In this document: piece after piece, positions 55,675 to 63,205 of the stretch
Layout of the letters: every line of letters begins with the position of its first letter
Numbering within the stretch: the first letter of the stretch is position 1
From: Pseudomonadota bacterium
Lineage (GTDB): Bacteria; Pseudomonadota; Gammaproteobacteria; Steroidobacterales; Steroidobacteraceae
Length of the DNA: 64,000 bases
NCBI GenBank assembly: GCA_016720075.1
Contig: JADJXW010000005.1
Coordinates: 62,001 to 126,000, forward strand
Direction of reading: 5' to 3'
Translations under genes and position numbers: made by a program
The notes under the pieces: generated by a model
Seen by the model: only the letters and a program-made list of their open reading frames with translations
What the model was told of the DNA's origin: nothing
Databases searched by the model: none

Positions 55675-57472
55675 TCAGGCCGCCACGGGGGCGCGGCTTC
55701 CGTCGCTGACGAGAAAGCGCTGGTGAGTGGCCTCGCGAATGCGCTCATCGTCGTGGCGCGAGAGGAAATCCTTGCGCGTGCCGCTGCGCGAGAGCTTGCC
55801 CGACGAGGTGCGCGGCAGCGTATGCGGCGGCACCAGCTCGATCAGGCAGCGGATGCCGAACTCCTGCGAAACGGCCTCGTGCAGGCGGTCGGCCAGGTCC
55901 GCCTGCTGGCGCGGATCGGTCTCGCGCACCTGCACCACCAGCACGGCCACCTCGGTGCCATCGGCGCCGGGAACCGAGAACGCCGAGGCATCGGTGGGAC
56001 GCACTTCGGGCTGCTGCTCGGCCAGGCTTTCCAGGTCCTGCGGCCAGATGTTGCGACCGTTGACGATCAGCAGGTCCTTGGCGCGGCCGGTGAGGAACAG
56101 CACGCCGTCGACGTAATAGCCCAGGTCGCCGGTGTTCAGCCAGCGATCTTCCGTGAGCACCTCGGCGGTGTATTCCGGCGCGTTGTAGTAACCGTTCATC
56201 ACGCTGGGGCTGTGCAGGTGGATGCGACCCACGCGACGCTCCGGCAGCACTCGCCCGTCCTCGCCGCGCACTTCAACGGTGAATCCCGGCAGCGGCGGAC
56301 CGCAGTTCACGAAATCCTTGCGGCGGGTCGGCGAGCCTTCCACATACGGACGCGCCTCGGCAGTATCCGACAGCAGGTCGCCGTCGACCGAGTCGATCTG
56401 CACGCCGCCACCCACCGTGGCGAAACTCACCGCCAGCGCGCATTCAGCCATGCCGTAGCTGGGCAGGAAGGCGTTCGGGCGGAAGCCCGCAGGCTTCAAC
56501 GCCTCGGCGAAGGCCTCGAGCCACTCGGGATGGATCATCTCGGCGCCCACGCCGGCCACGCGCCAGGCGGACAAATCGAGCGCTTCGGTGTCCTTCGGGG
56601 TGATGCGGCGGGCCGCCAGCGCGTAACCGAAGGGCGGACTGAACGAGATGGTCGCGCGGTTCTGCGACATCAGCTTCAGCCACAGGCGCGGCCGCATCGC
56701 GAACTCGCGCGAACCCAGGAAATCCACCGAGCGCTGCGTGGCCATGCACCCCAGCACGATGCCTACCAGCCCCATGTCGTGGTAGTACGGCAGCCACGAG
56801 AAGAAGCGGTCTTCCTGCGTCAGCCGGAAGCCGTGGTTGAAGATGGCCTCGAGGTTATGCATGACCGAGGCCTGCGTGATCATCGTGCCGCGCGGAAAGC
56901 GCGTGCTGCCCGAGGTGTACTGCAGGTAGGCAAGCTCATCCACGCGCGGCGGCTCGGGCAGCTCGCCGCGATCCGGCAGCGCCTCCAGATCGGCCAGCGT
57001 GCCGGTGAGCTGGACCGGCAGGCCGACCACGGCCTCGCGCAGCAGCGAGATGAAATCATCGGGGCAAGGCCGCTGCGGCCTTGCAGTCCGCCACCATTTG
57101 CCTGAGGTGCCGCACGTAGGCTTCATGCCCGCCCAGGTGGATGGCCGCCGGCAGCGGCACGGGCACGAGGGCCGCGTACTGGCAGGCGTAGAACACCACC
57201 ATGAAATCCGGATGGGTATGCGCAACCAGCGCCACGCGGGCGCCACGACCCAGGCCCTGGAGCCTGCGGGCCAGCGCGCGGGCCTTGTTCCGCAGCTCGC
57301 TGTAGGGAAGGACCGCGGTCAGGTCGCCGCGACCGTTGTAGTAATTGAAGCCGGTCTGCCCCTGGGCGGCGTAGTCGAGCGCCTCGGTGAGCGTCGGGAA
57401 GACCGCCAGCTGCAGATCTTTCCCGCTCGCCGTCGCCGTCGGCACGTTCTTCAGGGCCAATTTACCGTCCAA
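55675..57472 (-). CDS. Fatty acyl-AMP/acyl-ACP ligase (apparent frameshift at 57061-57064)
   Basis: Adenylate-forming enzyme predicted to activate a fatty acid and load it onto the adjacent ACP. N-terminal part (GFNYYNGRGDLTAVLPYSEL, ARRLQGLGRGARVAL) ends in one frame at CKAAAALP. The remainder starts DDFISLLREAV in another and holds YTSGSTRFPRGTMIT (A3), WLPYYHDMGLVG, SYGMAECALAVSFA, WLNTGDLGYYVDG and GRAKDLLIVNGRNIWPQDLE. Three rather than four G at 57061-57064 joins them into 598 residues, a normal FAAL size. The YYHDMGL wording and lack of a typical CoA-ligase C-terminal motif favour the FAAL type. The start appears to be the TTG at 57472; it is not certain. Confidence 0.86.
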
Positions 57473-57723
57473 TTCGAGAGGCGCCTAACCGGCTCCCAGA
57501 CATAACATCCGCCAAATTTAGTGTGGCGGGCCGGTAAGCGCAATTTCTTTGCAATTTGAATGTGATGGGCGCCCCTGGGTGTCCGCAAACACCTACAGTC
57601 CGGCGCTGCCCAGCGCCCCTGCTGTACGCCCCGGGAACAGGCGCCCGCGGCGGGGTGGCCTGGCGCCGACGCCGTCCACGTTGCCTGTGTAAACTGCACG
57701 CCTTTCCCCATCAGGACAGAGCA

Positions 57724-58488
57724 GTGAACGGCAGTCAGGCTTACAGGGCGCTCATTCTCGCGGCAGGCCAGGGCAGCCGCCTTTTTCCGCTCACGGAAGA
57801 CCTTCCGAAGTGCCTGCTCGACCTGGCCGGAAAGAGCATGCTCGAGTGGCAGCTTGCAGGGCTTGCAGCGGCCGGCGTGCGGCAGGCCACCGTGGTCACG
57901 GGCTTCCGCGCGGACCTGGTGGAAGCCGCGCTGCGCGACATCACGCCCGAAGCGATGAATGTCCAGACCCTGTTCAATCCCTTCTACAAGGTTGCCGACA
58001 ACCTCGCCAGCTGCTGGCTCGCGCGCGCGGCGCTCGCCGGCCCCTCGCTGATCCTGAACGGGGACACGCTGTTCGAACCGGCGATCGCCAGACAACTGCT
58101 GGCGGCGCCGGAAGCGCCCATCACCGTCACCATCGACCGCAAGGCGCGCTACGACGATGACGACATGAAGGTCACCACCGAGGGCGACCACCTGCGCGCC
58201 ATCGGCAAGAAGCTGCCGCGCGAAACCGTGAATGGCGAGTCCATCGGTTTCCTGCGCTTCAACGCCGCTGGCGCCGCCACCTTCGTGGCGGAGCTGGAGC
58301 GCACGATGCGCACGCTCGATGGCACCAGCCTGTGGTACCTGTCCGCCATCAACCGGCTGGCCGGCGAAGGCGTGGACGTGCGCTGCGCGTCCATCGAAGG
58401 GTTGCAGTGGGCGGAGCTGGACTATCTGTCGGACCTGGAGCGTTGCCGACAACTGGCCACCGGCTGGGTCGAGGCGCAGCCGCGCTGA
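57724..58488 (+). CDS. Sugar/alcohol-phosphate nucleotidyltransferase (phosphocholine-cytidylyltransferase-like)
   Basis: A 254-residue NTP transferase with LILAAGQGSRLFPLTEDLPKC and LLDLAGKSMLEWQL at the N terminus and the metal-binding GDTLF in LILNGDTLFEP. The family activates phosphoalcohols such as phosphocholine or inositol phosphate with CTP. The start is a GTG at 57724 with AGGA upstream. It is divergent from the acyl-AMP ligase (251 bases between, no convincing promoter for either) and converges on the next nucleotidyltransferase with a 4-base gap. The CDP-alcohol phosphotransferase two genes away is a logical consumer of a CDP-alcohol product. The actual substrate is not known. Confidence 0.82.
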   Translation: MNGSQAYRALILAAGQGSRLFPLTEDLPKCLLDLAGKSMLEWQLAGLAAAGVRQATVVTGFRADLVEAALRDITPEAMNVQTLFNPFYKVADNLASCWLARAALAGPSLILNGDTLFEPAIARQLLAAPEAPITVTIDRKARYDDDDMKVTTEGDHLRAIGKKLPRETVNGESIGFLRFNAAGAATFVAELERTMRTLDGTSLWYLSAINRLAGEGVDVRCASIEGLQWAELDYLSDLERCRQLATGWVEAQPR

Positions 58489-58492
58489 GACT

Positions 58493-59281
58493 TCAGGCGC
58501 GAGGGCCCTGCTCCGCTTCGATCAGCGATATCGCCAGCGCTAGGTCCGCCGGTTTGTCCACGTCGATGGCCGCCCTGCCATCCCGCAGGATCACCGGCCT
58601 CACGCGCGCATCGCACAGGCTGCCAAGTCGACCGAGGGCGGCGCCCAGGCTCAACCACCCGAACCGGTAGCGCAGCACATAGACCAACCCCAGCCGGCGC
58701 AGCAGCGACAGCGGGCGCTTGCGATCGGCTTCGAGCTTCTGCCACAGCCTGACGACGCCCGTCGCCGCCGGCGTTCGCAGCAGGAACAGGTTGCAGCCCG
58801 AGTAATCCCCGTCGCTGAAGCGAAGCCAGGTGCGCTGCGACTGGGGCGCGGCGGCTAGCACCGCCTCGCGGCGCGCCAGCGCGAGCATGGCATCGGCACT
58901 TGCATCGGCGGCATCCAGGAATTCATCCACCCATTCCGGCCGCAGCAGCGCGTGATCGGCGGTGGTGACGAGCAGCGGTGCGCCTTCCTTTTCGAGTACG
59001 CCGGCGACGCTGGCACTGGGCCCTTCGGCGGCCGGCACCGCAATCACCGGCACCTGCAGTGCCGGCAGTGCCGCTACGATCTGCGGGTTCTCGATGGCAA
59101 CGAGGATGCGTCCGACGCGAGGCACGGCCGCAAGTGACCGCACGACGCGCTCCAGCATGGGTTGGCCTGCAACGGGAAGCAGCGCCTTGTGCGAGACGCC
59201 CGCCGCGCGGGCCATCGGATCTCCCTCGCGCCGGCTGCCGGCCAGCACCAGGGCCGTGAGCTTCCCTGCCGCGATTCCCAT
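58493..59281 (-). CDS. MobA-like NTP transferase-domain protein
   Basis: A 262-residue nucleotidyltransferase with LTALVLAGSRREGDPMARAAG, KALLPVAGQPMLERVV and an acidic TTADHALLRPEW in place of the usual metal motif. The C-terminal half (WLRFSDGDYSGCNLFLL, DVDKPADLALA) resembles MobA/IspD-type proteins of lipid head-group clusters. The ATG at 59281 shares one base with the stop of the CDP-alcohol phosphotransferase gene. It is last gene of the minus-strand operon that starts beyond the right edge. It may make or activate a head-group precursor; the substrate is unknown. Confidence 0.78.
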   Translation of the reverse strand: MGIAAGKLTALVLAGSRREGDPMARAAGVSHKALLPVAGQPMLERVVRSLAAVPRVGRILVAIENPQIVAALPALQVPVIAVPAAEGPSASVAGVLEKEGAPLLVTTADHALLRPEWVDEFLDAADASADAMLALARREAVLAAAPQSQRTWLRFSDGDYSGCNLFLLRTPAATGVVRLWQKLEADRKRPLSLLRRLGLVYVLRYRFGWLSLGAALGRLGSLCDARVRPVILRDGRAAIDVDKPADLALAISLIEAEQGPRA

Positions 59282-60450
59282 CAGGCGCGTCGCACCGGCG
59301 AGAGCCAGCCGTTCCATGCCGTACGCCACGCATGCCAGGCCAGCGTCAGGCCCTGCCAGGCCGTGACGAGGAACAGTCCGATCGCTCCCTGCCCCACCAG
59401 CAGCGCCAGCGCCATCAGTGTCATCGTGATGTTGCGGCGGGCGATGAAGCTGCGCACGTATTCATCGAGGGGCCGGCAGGAATGCAGCGCATGGCCCAGC
59501 CGCCTGCGCGCCACGCCGAGCACGATGCGATCCAGCACATAGATGACGTTGAGCGCGAGGGCTACCGTCGCCAGTTCCGGCGAACCGCCGTGCACGATGA
59601 GCCCCTGCGCCCATGCCCAGTACCAGAACGGCGGATGCAGAAGATCGAGTCCGTGATCCAGCACATTGCCCACAGCCGAATCGGTGAAGGTGAGCCGGGC
59701 GAGCTTGCCGTCGACGCTGTCGAGCACGCTCATGACATAGCCACAGGCAAAACCCGCCAGCCAATGCCCTAGCGCGAACAGCGGCACGGCGGCGAAAGCC
59801 AGCACGATGGACAGGATCGTCACCACATTGGGATGCACGCGCAGCAGCGAACACAGGCGCACCGCGGGCCAGACAAGCGGCGGATAGACATACGCCGTCA
59901 GCAGGTCGGTGGAGCCCTTGTAGTTGTCGAGGAACAGCTGCCGCTCCACCGCGCGGCGCGCGGCCGGATCATCCACGCGGAACAACCAGTAGGGCAGCAC
60001 GCGCCGCAGCTTGTCGATATAGGCCGGGAAAGATTGCTCGTCGACGGGTTTGGCCTGCTGCGCGTCGATGAGCTGCTGCGCCAGAGCCGGAAGGCTGGCC
60101 GCCGCGCGATCGATTGCCGCGGCACGATCGGCATCCAGGCGCAGCGCCACCACCGAATGCCCGCCCTCGCCACGACTCGCGACAAGACTGCCTTGCGCTC
60201 CGGCCAGGTAGCGCAGCAGGCGCGGATCGATGACGGCGCTGCCATCCAGCACCACCAGCGCGCCATGCGCTTCCAGGGCGCGCGCGAGCCTGAGCCCCAC
60301 GGGACCTTCACCGGAGTCGACGATCAGCTTCGCATCGGGCAGCAGCTGCGCCACGCTGCGTCGCAGCCGCTCCAGCGTTGTCAGACCAAAGATGCGCTGC
60401 GCCTGCGCGCAGCGCGAGGCATCCACCCACAGCACTGCCGAATGACTCAT
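59281..60450 (-). CDS. CDP-alcohol phosphotransferase with an N-terminal extension domain
   Basis: A 389-residue membrane enzyme. Residues about 175-375 hold the phosphotransferase with the full catalytic signature D-SV-DG-KL-AR-x8-G-x3-D-x3-D, seen as SVLDSVDGKLARL then GNVLDHGLDLL, and several membrane helices. Residues 1-170 are soluble, with IFGLTTLERLRRSVAQLL and ALVVLDGSAVIDPRLLRYL, resembling a decayed nucleotidyltransferase like the one fused in some inositol-phosphate enzymes. It would transfer a phospho-alcohol from a CDP-alcohol to a lipid or soluble alcohol. The ATG at 60450 overlaps the LptG-like stop as ATGA. In this context a sphingoid or other lipid acceptor is plausible but unproven. 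Confidence 0.85.
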   Translation of the reverse strand: MSHSAVLWVDASRCAQAQRIFGLTTLERLRRSVAQLLPDAKLIVDSGEGPVGLRLARALEAHGALVVLDGSAVIDPRLLRYLAGAQGSLVASRGEGGHSVVALRLDADRAAAIDRAAASLPALAQQLIDAQQAKPVDEQSFPAYIDKLRRVLPYWLFRVDDPAARRAVERQLFLDNYKGSTDLLTAYVYPPLVWPAVRLCSLLRVHPNVVTILSIVLAFAAVPLFALGHWLAGFACGYVMSVLDSVDGKLARLTFTDSAVGNVLDHGLDLLHPPFWYWAWAQGLIVHGGSPELATVALALNVIYVLDRIVLGVARRRLGHALHSCRPLDEYVRSFIARRNITMTLMALALLVGQGAIGLFLVTAWQGLTLAWHAWRTAWNGWLSPVRRA

Positions 60451-61514
60451 GAGTGCTCGCACGAAAACAGTTGCCAGAAACCGATGGCCGCGAAGGCGAG
60501 CGGCGCGGCGGTTGCCGACCACAGCGGCGCGATCCGGCCACTGGTGCCGAAGGAAGCCATGATGCCGTCCACCAGCAGAAACCCGAGCCCCAGCGCGAGC
60601 GCTGCGAGCAGGCGTCCGCCGCCACCACGACGTTCGGACATGATGGCCGAGGGCAGCGCCAGCAGCAGCATGATGAACGCCGCCAGCGGCGCGGTGAAGG
60701 ATCGGGCGAGCACCGCCTCGTAGTAGCTTCGGGGTCGCGTGCTCACGCGATCACCCACGATGACATCCGCCAGCACCACCCCGGACATGTGCGGATCGGC
60801 CACGTCGAGCTGCAGGATGTCCTCGGGCCTGAGGTTGCTGGACCAGTGTCGCGTGCGTTCCATGTCGACCGGCGGCGCGGTGCCACTGATGGCGAGCTCG
60901 GTGACGCCGCGCAGCAGCCAGTCGCTGCCAGCCCACTCGGCGCGGCGCGCGCGGGTGCGGAACTGCAGCAGCCCTTCCTCGGTGCGGGTGTACAGGCCCA
61001 CGTCCAGCAGTGTGCGGCCATCGGCGCTGTTGCGTTCGAACTTCAGCACGCCGTTGCTGGTGTGCACCCAGCGCGGTTCCGCGGGCCGCTCTTCCAGCGG
61101 GATGGTGGAATCCCACCAGGACTTCAGGCTGCGCTCGGCGATGGGCACCAGGTACTGCGACAGCGCCAGCTGCACGACGGCCAGCACGATGGGCACGGGA
61201 ATCAGGAACACCAGGATGCGGCGCAGTCCCACGCCCGCCGAGCGCAGCGCCGTGATCTCGCGGCTGCGCGCCATGGCATAGAACGCCGACATCGAACCCA
61301 GCAGCGCCGCCAGCGGCAATGCCACTGTCATTTCACTCGGCAGACGCAGCACTGCGTAGTGCAGGATGCCCGTCACGCCCAGGTCGCGGCTGAGCACTTC
61401 CGTGGTGACTTCCAGCAGTTCGAGCAGCTGCATCAGTCCGGTAAGCGCGGCCAGCAGGCCGAGGATCGACATCGCGACGCGCTTGCGCAGGTAGGGTCCC
61501 AGCACGCGCTTCAT
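60447..61514 (-). CDS. LptG/YjgQ-family permease
   Basis: Transmembrane subunit of the LPS-export ABC family, 355 residues. It has helices near residues 10-45, 60-85 and 95-120 on the N-terminal side, a periplasmic beta-jellyroll (about residues 130-265) and three C-terminal helices. RSREITALRSAGVGLRRIL is the coupling-helix region that meets LptB. The start is the ATG at 61514, sharing a base with the LptF-like stop; a GTG one codon earlier is possible. Canonical lptF/lptG pairs usually sit beside pepA. Here the pair is embedded among lipid head-group genes, so it may be either the genuine LPS exporter or a paralogue dedicated to another lipid. Confidence 0.88.
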   Translation of the reverse strand: MKRVLGPYLRKRVAMSILGLLAALTGLMQLLELLEVTTEVLSRDLGVTGILHYAVLRLPSEMTVALPLAALLGSMSAFYAMARSREITALRSAGVGLRRILVFLIPVPIVLAVVQLALSQYLVPIAERSLKSWWDSTIPLEERPAEPRWVHTSNGVLKFERNSADGRTLLDVGLYTRTEEGLLQFRTRARRAEWAGSDWLLRGVTELAISGTAPPVDMERTRHWSSNLRPEDILQLDVADPHMSGVVLADVIVGDRVSTRPRSYYEAVLARSFTAPLAAFIMLLLALPSAIMSERRGGGGRLLAALALGLGFLLVDGIMASFGTSGRIAPLWSATAAPLAFAAIGFWQLFSCEHS

Positions 61515-62734
61515 CACTTGCCTCCCCGGCGACGCTTCTGCATGCCCTCGAAGCCGGACTCGATCGCCGCGACCGCGCGCATCACCGGATTGTCACCCGG
61601 CCATTGCAGGCTGCTGCGGAACAGCCAGATGCCCAGCACTCCGAACACCACCACGGGCAGCCACACCGACACCTGCGCCATGGCGCGGCCGGATTCGGCC
61701 AGGCTCTCGCCGAACTGCAGGCTCTGGTTCAGCGCCAGCAGCGCTACCGCCGCGAACACCGTGCCCGGCGCGCGCCGGCCACGCTTGGCGGCCATGCCCA
61801 GCGGCAGGGCCAGCAGCGGCAGCAGCAGCGGCAGCAGCGTGCGCGCCAGCCTGCCATGCATCTCGCCATCGCGCTGCGAGGCCGTGATCTCGCCATCAGG
61901 CGGCAGGCGACCCTGCCACAACTCGGGCAGCGTCAGTTCGCGCACGGAATTGCCGCGGGCACGATACGGCGGCGGCACGGCAGTGAAATCCTCGTTGATG
62001 CGACCACTGGCGAAGCTCACCGTGCGCACGGTGCCGTCATCGTTGTCGCTGACGATGAGGCCCTGGTTGAGTTCCAGCAGCAGCTTCGATCCGTCGGCGG
62101 CCGGCACGAGCCGGCCACGCTGCGCGGTGATGATCTCCTCGCTGCGCCCCACCCGGCGCTGCACGAACACGCCGGCCAGCGTGCGCCCGTCCGCGCCGAC
62201 ATCATCGGCGCCCAGCGTGAACCCATGCTTCACGCTCACGAAACGATTGCCCTCCATGCGCGCGTTCCAGCCGGTGTTGAGCGCATTGTGGCTCGCGACG
62301 TGGTAGCCGTAGCGGCTGTAGGGCTGCAGGAACCCGAACAGGTACAGATTGAATCCGCACAGCACGATCGCCACCAGAAAATACGGCACGGCCATGCGAC
62401 TGATCGAGCGGCCGGTGGCGAGCATCGCATCCAGCTCGTTGTCATCACCGGTGCGCGCCACCGACATGAAGATGGCCGCGAAGAAGGCCGCGGGCAGCGC
62501 CATACCGAGATAGTGCGGAACCAGCGTCGCGGCGATGTTCACCACCACCATCATGCTGGCGCCCGTGGCCGCAGCCATTTCGAAAAGCCTCAGCAGGCGC
62601 TCGAGCAGCTGCGCCAGCAGCAGCACCATCAGCGCCAGCAGCAGCGGCCCGAACAGCGAGCGCAGCGTGTACCAGTCGAGGCGATCGGGAATGCGGTGCT
62701 GCAGGCCTGCGGGGATCGGCACGGAAACGTTCAT
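61514..62734 (-). CDS. LptF/YjgP-family permease
   Basis: A 406-residue partner of the LptG-like protein, with the same 3 + jellyroll + 3 helix design. The coupling motif region reads DDNELDAMLATGRSISRM, and C-terminal helices include GMAAKRGRRAPGTVFAAVALLAL. The N terminus starts MNVSVPIPAGLQHRIPDRLD, somewhat longer than E. coli LptF. The ATG at 62734 overlaps the HIT-protein stop (ATGA). Transcribed HIT-lptF-lptG-phosphotransferase-NTase in one overlapping operon. Confidence 0.88.
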   Translation of the reverse strand: MNVSVPIPAGLQHRIPDRLDWYTLRSLFGPLLLALMVLLLAQLLERLLRLFEMAAATGASMMVVVNIAATLVPHYLGMALPAAFFAAIFMSVARTGDDNELDAMLATGRSISRMAVPYFLVAIVLCGFNLYLFGFLQPYSRYGYHVASHNALNTGWNARMEGNRFVSVKHGFTLGADDVGADGRTLAGVFVQRRVGRSEEIITAQRGRLVPAADGSKLLLELNQGLIVSDNDDGTVRTVSFASGRINEDFTAVPPPYRARGNSVRELTLPELWQGRLPPDGEITASQRDGEMHGRLARTLLPLLLPLLALPLGMAAKRGRRAPGTVFAAVALLALNQSLQFGESLAESGRAMAQVSVWLPVVVFGVLGIWLFRSSLQWPGDNPVMRAVAAIESGFEGMQKRRRGGK

Positions 62735-63201
62735 TCTCCCGCCGCCACCCACGCCCCGCGCAGGCGTGCGAGCAGCTTCGCGCGGGCATCGGCGTCGGGA
62801 ACGATGGACGGTTCGAGCTGCGGCGGTCCGGGCCAGCCGGCATCCGGATAGGCCACGTCCTGGTGCTGGCGCGATTCTGAGTACCGCGGGATCACGTGGA
62901 AGTGCACATCCGGGTCCACCATCATCAGCATGAGGTAGTTGATGCGCTCGTAGTCCACCACCTGCCGCAGCATGCCTTCGACGCCCTTGACCACATGCTG
63001 CAGATCGGCGAAGCCCGCGGCGCTCACTGCCGAGAACTGCTGCACGGGTTCGCGGCACACCACGACCAGCGAACCCAGCGTGGGCTGCTTGGGCCGCAGC
63101 AGCACGGTCCAGTGCGCGGTCTGGGCGATGCGGGTGTCCGGGTCGCCGAACTTGATTTCCGTGGCGTTGGGCAAGCGGTTGTTTCCAGGCGGGGACGACA
63201 T
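62731..63201 (-). CDS. HIT-family (histidine triad) nucleotide-binding protein, first triad His replaced
   Basis: A 156-residue protein of the HIT hydrolase/transferase fold. The triad region reads PDVHFHVIPRY: the middle (catalytic) and last histidines are present but the first is Asp (DVHFH instead of HVHFH). WTVLLRPKQPTLGSLVVVCRE forms the usual preceding strands. The start chosen is the ATG at 63201, giving MSSPPGNN; no strong ribosome-binding site is visible. It starts 5 bases after the metallophosphoesterase stop. A role in cleaving a nucleotide-linked intermediate would fit the neighbours but is inference. Confidence 0.8.
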   Translation of the reverse strand: MSSPPGNNRLPNATEIKFGDPDTRIAQTAHWTVLLRPKQPTLGSLVVVCREPVQQFSAVSAAGFADLQHVVKGVEGMLRQVVDYERINYLMLMMVDPDVHFHVIPRYSESRQHQDVAYPDAGWPGPPQLEPSIVPDADARAKLLARLRGAWVAAGE

Positions 63202-63205
63202 TATT

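Noticed and set aside
57473..57723. Possible divergent promoters between the acyl-AMP ligase and the nucleotidyltransferase
   Set aside because: An AT-richer patch exists, and a TTGCGC-N17-TAAATT pair can be read on the minus strand, but the matches are too weak to annotate.
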